From: an uncultured Mycoplasmatota bacterium
GTDB taxonomy: Bacteria; Bacillota_I; Bacilli_A; RF39; UBA660
Assembly: GCA_900554615.1 (NCBI GenBank)
Contig: USIB01000036.1
Span: forward strand, 1-13,294
DNA length: 13,294 nucleotides
Reading direction: 5' to 3'
The notes beneath the pieces were generated by a model. That model saw only the letters and a list, made by a program, of their open reading frames with translations. It did not search any database and had not been told where the DNA came from. Of this stretch, positions 1 to 6,328 are shown piece by piece (the first letter of the stretch is position 1; every line of letters begins with the position of its first letter). Position numbers and translations under genes: made by a program.

Positions 1-1
1 T

Positions 2-1084
2 ATCTATTTAAATGTAACAGAATTATCTGATACATTTAAAGATGGTGGAGAAAGTAATGGTGCATTAGGTTATGCAGTACTTAAAAACACAAGTAGTTTA
101 AGTAATAATGATATAACAATAGATAATTTAGATAATCAATCATTTGAAGTGTTAAATATACAACCAATAATGGAAACTGGTAAAATAGAATTATATTCAG
201 AACAATTATCAAATACAGAAGTAAATAAATATTTAGTAGTAATATTTGTAGATAAATTATCTGCTGGTAATGATATTACAGAGGCTACATTTAAAGGTAA
301 TATATCAGTAGAGGCAGAACAAAAAAAATATGGAGAAACACCAAGCTATTGCTTTAATTTAGCTGATAAAGATGAAGAAAATAAAACTGCTTCATTAGCC
401 ACGATGGGGTATAATTGTTATGCTGGAAATAACAATAATTATGAAACAATAACAGATGTAGTGATACCTAGTACAATTGATGGATATAAAATAACAAAAA
501 TAAATGATGGATTTAATTGTCAAAATTATAAATATAATAGTGCTGCAGGGCGATATGGCTGTTCACAAGGAAATAAAATATTAAAAATTATGATTCCTGA
601 TTCTGTAATAGGTATAGGAGATTTCGCATTTTATTATAATCAATTAACAAATGTAGTAATACCAAATTCAGTTGTAACAATAGGAAATTATTCATTTATG
701 GGAAATCAATTAACAACAATAAATATATCGAATTCAGCAGTAACAATAGGAGAGCTTGCCTTTCATAGTAATCTATTAACAAGTATAATCTTACCAGATT
801 CATTAACTGAAATTGGAAACTCTGCATTTAGCGGAAATAATTTAAATTATGTATATATAGGCAGTGATTCAAACTTAACAAGTATAGGAAGTGGAGCTTT
901 CACCTCGTCAACTAATTCAAATCCTAATTTAAGGACAATATATTATAACGGAAGTAATTCATTACCATGGATAAATGCTATTAATGGAAGTGCTTCTTCT
1001 ACTAAGTTTGTAACTGGTACAGTACCTAGTTATACTAGTGGAACTACAACCTACAATGAAGTACTTATAACTACAGGTAAATAA
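2..1084 (+). CDS. BspA-like leucine-rich-repeat surface protein, 5'-truncated
   Basis: The frame is open from base 2, so the protein runs in from the left. The 360 residues visible are its C-terminal part, and the GTG at 149 is not a convincing start because no ribosome binding site precedes it. The first ~110 residues are a beta-rich, Asn/Asp/Ser-rich segment. Next comes a Cys-containing stretch and then about five ~23-residue LRR_5-type repeats with the pattern IPxSVxxIGxxAFxxNxL (for example IPDSVIGIGDFAFYYNQL). The end is TIYYNGS followed by a Ser/Thr/Gly-rich tail with no LPxTG motif or membrane helix, so any cell anchoring must lie upstream. LRR_5 proteins of this kind are usually secreted or surface-exposed adhesins in gut bacteria. 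That role is inferred from the family; the repeats themselves are clear. A small hairpin with a T-rich tail follows the stop codon. Confidence 0.85.
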   Translation: MYLNVTELSDTFKDGGESNGALGYAVLKNTSSLSNNDITIDNLDNQSFEVLNIQPIMETGKIELYSEQLSNTEVNKYLVVIFVDKLSAGNDITEATFKGNISVEAEQKKYGETPSYCFNLADKDEENKTASLATMGYNCYAGNNNNYETITDVVIPSTIDGYKITKINDGFNCQNYKYNSAAGRYGCSQGNKILKIMIPDSVIGIGDFAFYYNQLTNVVIPNSVVTIGNYSFMGNQLTTINISNSAVTIGELAFHSNLLTSIILPDSLTEIGNSAFSGNNLNYVYIGSDSNLTSIGSGAFTSSTNSNPNLRTIYYNGSNSLPWINAINGSASSTKFVTGTVPSYTSGTTTYNEVLITTGK

Positions 1085-1086
1085 GG

Positions 1087-1108
1087 AGATACGAGAGTAT
1101 CTTCTTTT
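1087..1108 (+). terminator. Hairpin with GAGA tetraloop and T-rich tail after the LRR gene
   Basis: AGATAC (1087-1092) pairs with GTATCT (1097-1102) across a GAGA loop and is followed by TCTTTT. It starts two bases after the LRR stop codon and is a plausible weak intrinsic terminator. It is also the 5' boundary of element E copy 1, and a related hairpin starts element E copy 3 on the minus strand. Confidence 0.55.
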
Positions 1109-1227
1109 ACTATATAATAATACTAAGTTAGAAAGTCTACACCTTAAATATAATATCTTATAATAGTTCATATATAGACTATGATAATAGGCTATATATG
1201 ATAGAAAAAGACTCTAGGCTTTTTCTT
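1087..1227 (+). repeat. Element E, copy 1: ~140-nt structured intergenic element
   Basis: The order is hairpin A (1087-1102), a linear core with AAGTTAGAAAGT at 1125-1136 and an AATATAATA stretch, hairpin 1 and hairpin 2. Hairpin 1 pairs CATATATAG (1169-1177) with CTATATATG (1192-1200). It then has an A1178/G1191 mismatch, an inner CTAT/ATAG stem and a GATA loop. Hairpin 2 pairs AGAAAAAG (1203-1210) with CTTTTTCT (1219-1226) and has an A1211/G1218 mismatch. The same order and length recur at 6110-6251 and, on the minus strand, at 10359-10223. It ends 22 nt before the -35 box of the comEA promoter. It could be a non-coding RNA, a terminator/insulator or a dispersed repeat. I do not recognise a named RNA family. 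Confidence 0.75.
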
Positions 1228-1248
1228 AAATATACTCAAATAAAATAC

Positions 1249-1277
1249 TTGACTAATATAAAAATAAAAACTATAAT
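1249..1277 (+). promoter_or_regulatory. Sigma-A-type promoter of comEA-comEC
   Basis: TTGACT (1249-1254), a 17-nt spacer and TATAAT (1272-1277) form a near-consensus vegetative promoter. Transcription would start near 1284, about 30 nt before the comEA start codon. Confidence 0.8.
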
Positions 1278-1312
1278 AAATATTAACAAAATGAAGAAGG
1301 AAAGGAGAATAT

Positions 1313-1951
1313 TTGAAAAAGTTAATATTAATATTAGTAGGTATATCTATAATACTAGGAGGAGTAATATTAGTCTTATATAAAAGAGAAATAAATACCA
1401 AAGAAGAAGTAGTAGATATATTCAAAGATGAAGAAAAAGAACAAAAAGATAAAGAAGAAATAAGTAATAAAGAAAACAAAGAAACAAAAGTAATCGTAGA
1501 TATCAAAGGCATGGTAGTAAACCCAGGAGTATATGAAGTAGATAGTAATCTAAGAGTAAACGATGTAATAGAATTAGCAGGAGGTCTCCTAGAAGGAGCA
1601 GACACTTCTTATATAAACCTAGCCAAAATAGTAACAGATGAAATGACTATAATAATATATTCAAATGAAGAAGTATTAGAAAAATATAAAAAAGAAAATT
1701 GTATATGTGAAGAATGTAATATAGTAAACAACGCTTGTATAAGTACAGAAGAAAATAATAAACTAATAAATATAAATACCGCTTCTCTAGAAGAATTACA
1801 AAGTATAGATGGAATAGGAGAATCCAAAGCCAAATCCATAATTAGTTATAGAGAAGAACATGGTCTATTTAACAAAATTGAAGACATTAAGAATGTATCA
1901 GGAATAGGAGAGTCCCTATTTGAAAAGATTAAGATATATATTACAGTCTAA
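1313..1951 (+). CDS. comEA: ComEA-type DNA-binding competence protein
   Basis: The 212-residue protein has one N-terminal membrane helix (residues ~3-22), an acidic/Lys-rich linker and an SLBB-type domain (~60-117, VDIKGMVVNPGVYEV). A Cys-rich linker and a C-terminal helix-hairpin-helix domain follow (~151-212, with INTASLEELQSIDGIGESKA and a second GIGE). ComEA is the membrane-anchored receptor that binds incoming double-stranded DNA and hands it to ComEC. The start is TTG at 1313, placed 5 nt after GGAG (1304-1307); an ATG at 1291 is in another frame. Its last 32 nt overlap comEC, as expected for a co-transcribed uptake pair. Unusual is the cysteine group at residues 130, 132, 135 and 142 in the linker (CICEEC then C), which is not part of the standard domain set. 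Confidence 0.93.
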   Translation: MKKLILILVGISIILGGVILVLYKREINTKEEVVDIFKDEEKEQKDKEEISNKENKETKVIVDIKGMVVNPGVYEVDSNLRVNDVIELAGGLLEGADTSYINLAKIVTDEMTIIIYSNEEVLEKYKKENCICEECNIVNNACISTEENNKLININTASLEELQSIDGIGESKAKSIISYREEHGLFNKIEDIKNVSGIGESLFEKIKIYITV

Positions 1952-3950
1952 TAGTATTATAAAGATTATTACTATCTTCTTATTAATACTAGATATAATG
2001 TATATTAACTATTACCCATTTAAATCAAAATATAATATAAAAGAAAAAGAGTTTACAGGTATAGTCTTAGACTATGAACTAAAAGAAGATAAGATAGTAA
2101 TAATAATTAAAAATCGTGAAAAACTAATAGTAAACTATAAATATAAAGACAAAGTATTTAATAATCTATCTTACGGAGATAAAATATATGTAAAAGGAAC
2201 TTTAAGTTCTCCTAGTAAAAGTACTAATTTCAATACTTTTAATTATTATAAATATTTATATAACAAAAAAATATACTATATAGTTACCGCTAGCGAAATA
2301 AAAAAGATAGAAAATAATAAAAGTTATTTATATACATTAAAAAATATTTTATACAGAAGAGTATCCACTATGAAATCCTCAAATTATATCAAAACTCTTC
2401 TTTTATGCAATAATTCCCTAGACAAAGAAGTAAAAGATAGTTATAGAATTAATGGTATATCCCATATGTTTTCCGTATCTGGTATGCATATTAATTTCTT
2501 CGTTGGAATACTATTTCTCTATCTTAATAAAATAACTTATAATAAAAGAATTAAATATATCTTTACAAATATTTTTGTTATACTATATTATTCTTTATTT
2601 CCCTCTGCTTCTTTATTTAGAACTATGATTATGTATGTTCTATTTAGTATTAATTTTATTCTTAAACTTAAGATAAAAAAACTCGATATTCTATTTTTAA
2701 CTCTCTTCTTTTCTATTATTATTAATCCCTTTATTATTTATGACTTAGGATATATTTATTCTTATACTATTTCTTTCTTTTTAGTCTTATTTTCTAACAA
2801 AATCAAAGGAAAGAAAGGTATTTCTAAAACTATATTTATATCTTTATTATCTTTCTTTGTATCTTTCCCCATTACTATATATAATAGTTATGAAATTAAT
2901 ATAATTAGTATCTTTCTAAATATTATTCTAGTTCCTATTATTAGTCTTATTATTCTTCCACTTACTCTAATTACTTTTATTTTTCCTATTTTTGATAATA
3001 TATTATATTTTTTTACCAGTAAATTAGAGAGTATTTCTCTTGTATTATCTTCTATTGAGATTACTAGATTTATTTTTCCAAAAATCAGTATTCTTCTAAT
3101 TATTATTTATTATATATTTATTTTTCTATCTTATAAAAACCTTAGATATTTATATATTGTTATTTTATTTATTATTAGTATTTATTTTTCCCCTTATTTT
3201 ACTAGTAGTCTAAGTACCACTATCAACGATGTTGGTGAAGGAGACTCTATCTTTATTAGACTTCCCTTTAATAAAGGCAATATCCTTATTGATACTGGTT
3301 ATAGTGAATATAAAATGAGTAATGAGATTATTCCTTATATTAAAAGTATGGGTACTAAAAAGATAGACTATTTAATTATTACTCATGGAGATTCTGACCA
3401 TATTGGTGCTTCTTCTTATTTAATAAATAATTTCCATGTTAATAATGTTATTTTTAACTGTGGCTCTTATAGTGCCTTAGAAATAGAATTAATTAAATTA
3501 CTAGATAAAAAGAATATTAATCATTATAGTTGTATTAATGGTTTTTCTATTGATAAGTATAGATTTTATCTATTAAATACTAGAAATTATGATAATGAGA
3601 ATGATAACTCTAGTGTTATTTATTTTAAATATAACGGATATAGTCTCTTGCTTATGGGAGACGCTGAGGCTAATAAAGAGATGGATATTCTAGATAAGTA
3701 TTATATAAGAGATATTGATTTTCTTAAAGTAGGCCATCATGGTAGTAGTACTAGTAGTAGTAAGGAGTTTATTACTACTATTAACCCTAGATATAGTTTA
3801 ATTAGTGTAGGTAAAAATAATAGTTATGGACATCCAAATAAAAATATATTAGATAACCTATCTAATTCTACAATCTATAGAACTGATATAAATGGTAGTA
3901 TTAAAGTAATTATAAATAAAAATGGTTATAAAATTAAAACTCACAACTAA
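1920..3950 (+). CDS. comEC: ComEC/Rec2-family DNA uptake channel
   Basis: ComEC forms the membrane channel that takes single-stranded DNA into the cytoplasm during natural transformation. The 676 residues show an N-terminal helix, an OB-like soluble region (~40-110) and many hydrophobic helices (~155-425, the Competence domain, with GISHMFSVSGMHI near residue 178). A C-terminal metallo-beta-lactamase-like domain begins at DVGEGDS (~residue 437). It keeps ITHGDSDHIGA (~487-497, the HxDxDH metal motif), LLMGDAE and VGHHGSS (~604). The length is slightly below the usual 700-800. The start is TTG at 1920, 9 nt after GGAG and inside the end of comEA, so translation is probably coupled. No terminator is visible in the 62 nt before the nuclease gene, so read-through is possible. 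Confidence 0.94.
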   Translation: MKRLRYILQSNSIIKIITIFLLILDIMYINYYPFKSKYNIKEKEFTGIVLDYELKEDKIVIIIKNREKLIVNYKYKDKVFNNLSYGDKIYVKGTLSSPSKSTNFNTFNYYKYLYNKKIYYIVTASEIKKIENNKSYLYTLKNILYRRVSTMKSSNYIKTLLLCNNSLDKEVKDSYRINGISHMFSVSGMHINFFVGILFLYLNKITYNKRIKYIFTNIFVILYYSLFPSASLFRTMIMYVLFSINFILKLKIKKLDILFLTLFFSIIINPFIIYDLGYIYSYTISFFLVLFSNKIKGKKGISKTIFISLLSFFVSFPITIYNSYEINIISIFLNIILVPIISLIILPLTLITFIFPIFDNILYFFTSKLESISLVLSSIEITRFIFPKISILLIIIYYIFIFLSYKNLRYLYIVILFIISIYFSPYFTSSLSTTINDVGEGDSIFIRLPFNKGNILIDTGYSEYKMSNEIIPYIKSMGTKKIDYLIITHGDSDHIGASSYLINNFHVNNVIFNCGSYSALEIELIKLLDKKNINHYSCINGFSIDKYRFYLLNTRNYDNENDNSSVIYFKYNGYSLLLMGDAEANKEMDILDKYYIRDIDFLKVGHHGSSTSSSKEFITTINPRYSLISVGKNNSYGHPNKNILDNLSNSTIYRTDINGSIKVIINKNGYKIKTHN

Positions 3951-4012
3951 TAAAAATACCAAAAAAGAATATATAAGAGGTTAAAAAATAGTTTATACAT
4001 AAGGAGGGTTAA

Positions 4013-4924
4013 ATGAATAATAACTATTATAATGAAATAAAAAATGAATTATTAAATAACGAAGTATATAAAAGAGTAAAATATTACTCTAAGAATAGAA
4101 ATGAACTTAGTACTTACTATAATGTAGGTAAATTATTAATTGAAGCCCAAGGTGGCGAAGATAGAGCCAAATATGGAGATGGTTTAATAAAAGAATATTC
4201 TGAGCGATTAACAAGAGAATTGGGTAAAGGATATTCCACTAGAAGTTTAAAAAATATGAGAAAGTTTTATTTGTTACAATCAAAAGGGCAGGCATTGCCG
4301 GCCCAATTGAGTTGGTCGCATTATTGTGAGTTGCTATCATTGAAAGATATGAACGAAATCACTTATTATATTGATATTTCAATAAAACAAAATCTTTCTT
4401 ATAGACAATTAAGAGAAAAAATTAAAAATAAAGAATATCAAAGACTAGATGATAATGTCAAACTAAAACTAATTAATAAAGAAGAAATAAGTATTGGCGA
4501 TACTATAAAGAATCCAATTATCATTAAAAACAAGTTAGGAATAGATAGAGAAAACATGAGTGAAAAAATACTTCAAAGATTAATACTCGAAGATATACCA
4601 TCATTTTTAAAAGAATTAGGTGAAGGCTACTCATTTATTGAAAATGAATACAAAATCAAAATAAACAATACTTACAATTATATAGATTTACTATTATTTA
4701 ATATTAAGTATAACTGTTATGTAGTTGTAGAATTAAAAGTAGCTGAAGTAAGAAAAGAACATATAGGACAGATACAAGTATATATGAATTATATAGACAA
4801 ACATATTAAGAGTGTTACCAATAATAAAACAATAGGAATAATCGTAGCCAGAAGAGATAATCATTACTACATAGAATATTCTAGCGATAAAAGAATCTAC
4901 ACAAAAGATTATGAAATAGTATAG
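4013..4924 (+). CDS. YhcG/DUF1016-family PDDEXK nuclease, intact copy 1
   Basis: The 303-residue protein has the two-part DUF1016 layout. An N-terminal helical domain (~1-150) carries YYNVGKLLIEAQGGEDRAKYG and LSWSHYCELL, and a C-terminal PD-(D/E)XK nuclease domain (~180-303) follows. Candidate catalytic residues are D225 in YNYIDLLLF and E240/K242 in VVVELK, followed by the usual GQ (IGQIQVYMNY, G252-Q253). Family members are predicted DNA nucleases, often mobile or linked to restriction and defence loci; the substrate is not known from sequence. A strong AAGGAGGG lies 6-7 nt before the ATG. The ten-base gap to the next copy (4935) suggests one transcript. Codons 92-98 (KGQALPAQ region) form an internal hairpin described separately. 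Confidence 0.88.
   Translation: MNNNYYNEIKNELLNNEVYKRVKYYSKNRNELSTYYNVGKLLIEAQGGEDRAKYGDGLIKEYSERLTRELGKGYSTRSLKNMRKFYLLQSKGQALPAQLSWSHYCELLSLKDMNEITYYIDISIKQNLSYRQLREKIKNKEYQRLDDNVKLKLINKEEISIGDTIKNPIIIKNKLGIDRENMSEKILQRLILEDIPSFLKELGEGYSFIENEYKIKINNTYNYIDLLLFNIKYNCYVVVELKVAEVRKEHIGQIQVYMNYIDKHIKSVTNNKTIGIIVARRDNHYYIEYSSDKRIYTKDYEIV
4286..4304 (+). repeat. yhcG internal hairpin, copy 1
   Basis: GGGC-a-GGC (4286-4293) pairs with GCC-g-GCCC (4297-4304) around an ATT loop: seven pairs and one A/G mismatch. It encodes GQALPA, where copy 2 encodes GQTLSD. Confidence 0.8.
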
Positions 4925-4934
4925 GGAGGTTTAA

Positions 4935-5543
4935 ATGAACAATAACTATTACAACGAAATAAAAAATGAACTATTAAATAACGAAGTATATAAAAGAGTA
5001 AAAGACTATTCTAAGAACAGAAATGAACTAAGTACTTACTATAATGTAGGTAAATTATTAATTGAAGCACAAGGAGGAGAAGATAGAGCAAAGTATGGAG
5101 ATGGTTTAATAAAGGAATATTCTGAAAAATTAACAAAAGAATTAGGCAAGAAATATTCAGTAACTACACTTAAATATATGAGAATGTTTTATCTGTTAAT
5201 TGAAAAAGGTCAGACATTGTCTGACCAATTGAACTGGTCTCATTATTGCGAATTATTATTTCTTAAAGATATAGATGAAATCACTTATTATATCAATATA
5301 ACTGAAAGATATAATTTAAGTGTAAGAGAGTTAAGAGAAAGAATCAAAACCAAAGAATATCAAAGATTAGATGATAATACCAAACTAAAACTAATCAATA
5401 AAGAAGAAATGAGTATTGGCGATACTATTAAGAATCCAATTATTATTAAAAATAAATTAGGAATAGATAAAGAAAACATAAGTGAGAAAATACTTCAAAG
5501 ACTGATACTTGAAAAATATGAGAAAATTTTATCTATTACATGA
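4935..5543 (+). pseudogene. YhcG/DUF1016 copy 2, lacking its nuclease domain
   Basis: This reads in frame from an ATG 8-9 nt after GGGAGG and is very similar to copy 1 for about 193 residues, through KILQRLILE. At that point (~5512) the sequence switches to the middle of a third copy. The frame then adds only KYEKILSIT and hits TGA at 5541. The PD-(D/E)XK domain is therefore missing. The 202-residue N-terminal domain could still be made, since start and ribosome binding site are intact, so it may be a truncated DNA-binding remnant rather than fully dead. The high identity to copy 1 points to a recent duplication. It contains a perfect 8-bp hairpin at 5208-5226. Confidence 0.8.
5208..5226 (+). 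repeat. yhcG internal hairpin, copy 2
   Basis: GGTCAGAC (5208-5215) and GTCTGACC (5219-5226) form a perfect 8-bp stem around ATT. It encodes GQTLSD, at the same codons as the copy 1 hairpin. Confidence 0.85.
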
Positions 5544-5732
5544 AAAAGGGCAGACACTGTCTGCCAAATTAAATTGGAGTCATTATGTTGAGTTGCTATC
5601 ATTAAAAGATATTAATGAAATTAATTATTATATCAATATAATTGAAAATATAACTTAAGTGTAAGAGAATTAAGAGAAAAAATCAAAAATAAAGAATATC
5701 AAAGATTAGAAAATAATACTAAACTAAAATTA
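5518..5732 (+). pseudogene. YhcG/DUF1016 fragment, copy 3
   Basis: This starts inside the family N-terminal domain at MRKFYLLHEKGQTLSAKLNW and continues through WSHYVELLSLKDINEI. Relative to copy 2, one base is lost near 5648, giving a stop at 5656-5658. After that the family sequence resumes in the shifted frame (LREKIKNKEYQRL) and runs to ~5732, where copy 4 is joined. There is no ribosome binding site at 5518. It is a remnant, fused on its left to the broken end of copy 2. Confidence 0.8.
5549..5565 (+). repeat. yhcG internal hairpin, copy 3
   Basis: GGCAGAC (5549-5555) and GTCTGCC (5559-5565) form a perfect 7-bp stem around ACT. Compared with copy 2, one arm has T to G and the other D-codon GAC is GCC, so pairing is kept. 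Confidence 0.85.
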
Positions 5733-5933
5733 AGTAAATTATTAATTAAATCACAAGGCGGAGAAGATAGAGCCAAGTATGGAAATATTTTAATTAAAGA
5801 ATATTCTTTAAAACTTCAAAATGAGGTTGGCAAAAAATATGGTTACAAAAACTTATATAACGTGAGAAAGGTTTACCTTACATTTAAAGACAATGAGATT
5901 TTGCAGTCAGTGCCTGCAAAATTAACTATGTGA
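5733..5933 (+). pseudogene. YhcG/DUF1016 fragment, copy 4
   Basis: This begins at the family block SKLLIKSQGGEDRAKYG (GKLLIEAQGGEDRAKYG in copies 1 and 2) and runs in frame through VRKVYLTFKDNEILQSVPAK. It stops at TGA 5931-5933, where a shorter fragment is joined. It is more divergent than copies 1-3 (YLTFKDNEI instead of YLLIEKGQT), so it derives from a different family member. No start or ribosome binding site is present. Confidence 0.75.
5899..5921 (+). repeat. yhcG internal hairpin, copy 4 (divergent)
   Basis: TTTTGCAG (5899-5906) pairs with CTGCAAAA (5914-5921). Inside, a T/C mismatch and one C-G pair close an AGT loop. The stem sequence differs from the other copies, but the place in the gene and the 3-nt loop are the same. 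Confidence 0.65.
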
Positions 5934-5976
5934 AAAAGTGCAGACAACGTCTGCAGAATTATCCTGGAGCCATAAG
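5926..5976 (+). pseudogene. YhcG/DUF1016 mini-fragment, copy 5
   Basis: About 50 bases read LCEKVQTTSAELSWSH, matching LIEKGQTLSDQLNWSH of copy 2. The fragment is little more than the hairpin with ~13 bases on its left and ~20 on its right, and it is joined directly to copy 6. Confidence 0.7.
5939..5955 (+). repeat. yhcG internal hairpin, copy 5
   Basis: TGCAGAC (5939-5945) and GTCTGCA (5949-5955) form a perfect 7-bp stem around AAC. Confidence 0.8.
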
Positions 5977-5977
5977 A

Positions 5978-6076
5978 ATGAGACAATTTTATTTATTATC
6001 TGAAAAAGGTGCGACATTGTCGCACCAATTGGCATATTCTTATTATTGTGAATTATTCCTACTTAGGACAACATAA
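5978..6076 (+). pseudogene. YhcG/DUF1016 fragment, copy 6
   Basis: MRQFYLLSEKGATLSHQL then AYSYYCELFLL matches the middle of the family N-terminal domain and ends at TAA 6074-6076. It begins at the same family position as copy 3 (ATGAGA, ~30 nt before the hairpin). Homology fades after CELFLL; the following AGGACA could be a remnant of the GQ region of the nuclease domain, but this is weak. No ribosome binding site is seen. Confidence 0.7.
6008..6026 (+). repeat. yhcG internal hairpin, copy 6
   Basis: GGTGCGAC (6008-6015) and GTCGCACC (6019-6026) form a perfect 8-bp stem around ATT. Compared with copy 2, both arms change (CAG to GCG on one side, TCTGAC to TCGCAC on the other), so pairing is preserved by compensating changes. 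Confidence 0.85.
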
Positions 6077-6109
6077 CAAAATACATTCCATTATTAATAT
6101 CCTTCTAAA

Positions 6110-6251
6110 AAGATACAAGTTTTTCTCTTTCTTAAATAAAATCATATCAGTAAAGTTAGCATTCACCCCGAATATAATAACCCATAACTCATCATATATA
6201 GACTTAGCATAAGGCTATATATGAAAGGTAAAGACTCCTGGCTTTACCTTT
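6110..6251 (+). repeat. Element E, copy 2
   Basis: This has the same layout as copy 1. It begins with AGATACAAG (6111-6119) and a T-rich, poorly paired stretch where hairpin A should be, then the core AAGTTAG (6153-6159) and AATATAATA. Hairpin 1 pairs CATATATAG (6193-6201) with CTATATATG (6215-6223). It then has an A6202/G6214 mismatch, an inner CTTA/TAAG stem and a GCA loop. Hairpin 2 pairs AAAGGTAAAG (6224-6233) with CTTTACCTTT (6242-6251), has an A6234/G6241 mismatch and one further C-G pair. It ends 19 nt before the -35 box of the phosphoketolase promoter. The inner stem of hairpin 1 and all of hairpin 2 covary with copy 1. Confidence 0.75.
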
Positions 6252-6270
6252 AAAAAAATAACAAAAATTA

Positions 6271-6299
6271 TTGATAAGATTATACTTTTATGCTATAAT
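6271..6299 (+). promoter_or_regulatory. Sigma-A-type promoter of the phosphoketolase operon
   Basis: TTGATA (6271-6276), a 17-nt spacer and TATAAT (6294-6299) preceded by TGC (extended -10). The start of transcription would be near 6306, giving a leader of about 23 nt. Confidence 0.85.
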
Positions 6300-6328
6300 T
6301 TAATAAAAGAATAGAGAGTGTGATAGAG

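Noticed and set aside
1087..1227. Element E as an insertion sequence or MITE.
   Set aside because: No terminal inverted repeats spanning the element and no target-site duplications are visible, and its stems covary rather than staying identical. A degenerate REP-like origin cannot be excluded.
4286..6026. The repeated hairpins as a CRISPR array.
   Set aside because: Spacing is irregular (42 to over 900 bases), the repeats differ in sequence, and they sit inside recognisable coding sequence.
6009..6212. A 67-codon open frame over the end of the last yhcG fragment and element E copy 2.
   Set aside because: It runs through the hairpin of copy 6 in another frame and through the structured non-coding element. 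It has no ribosome binding site, and the residues look random.
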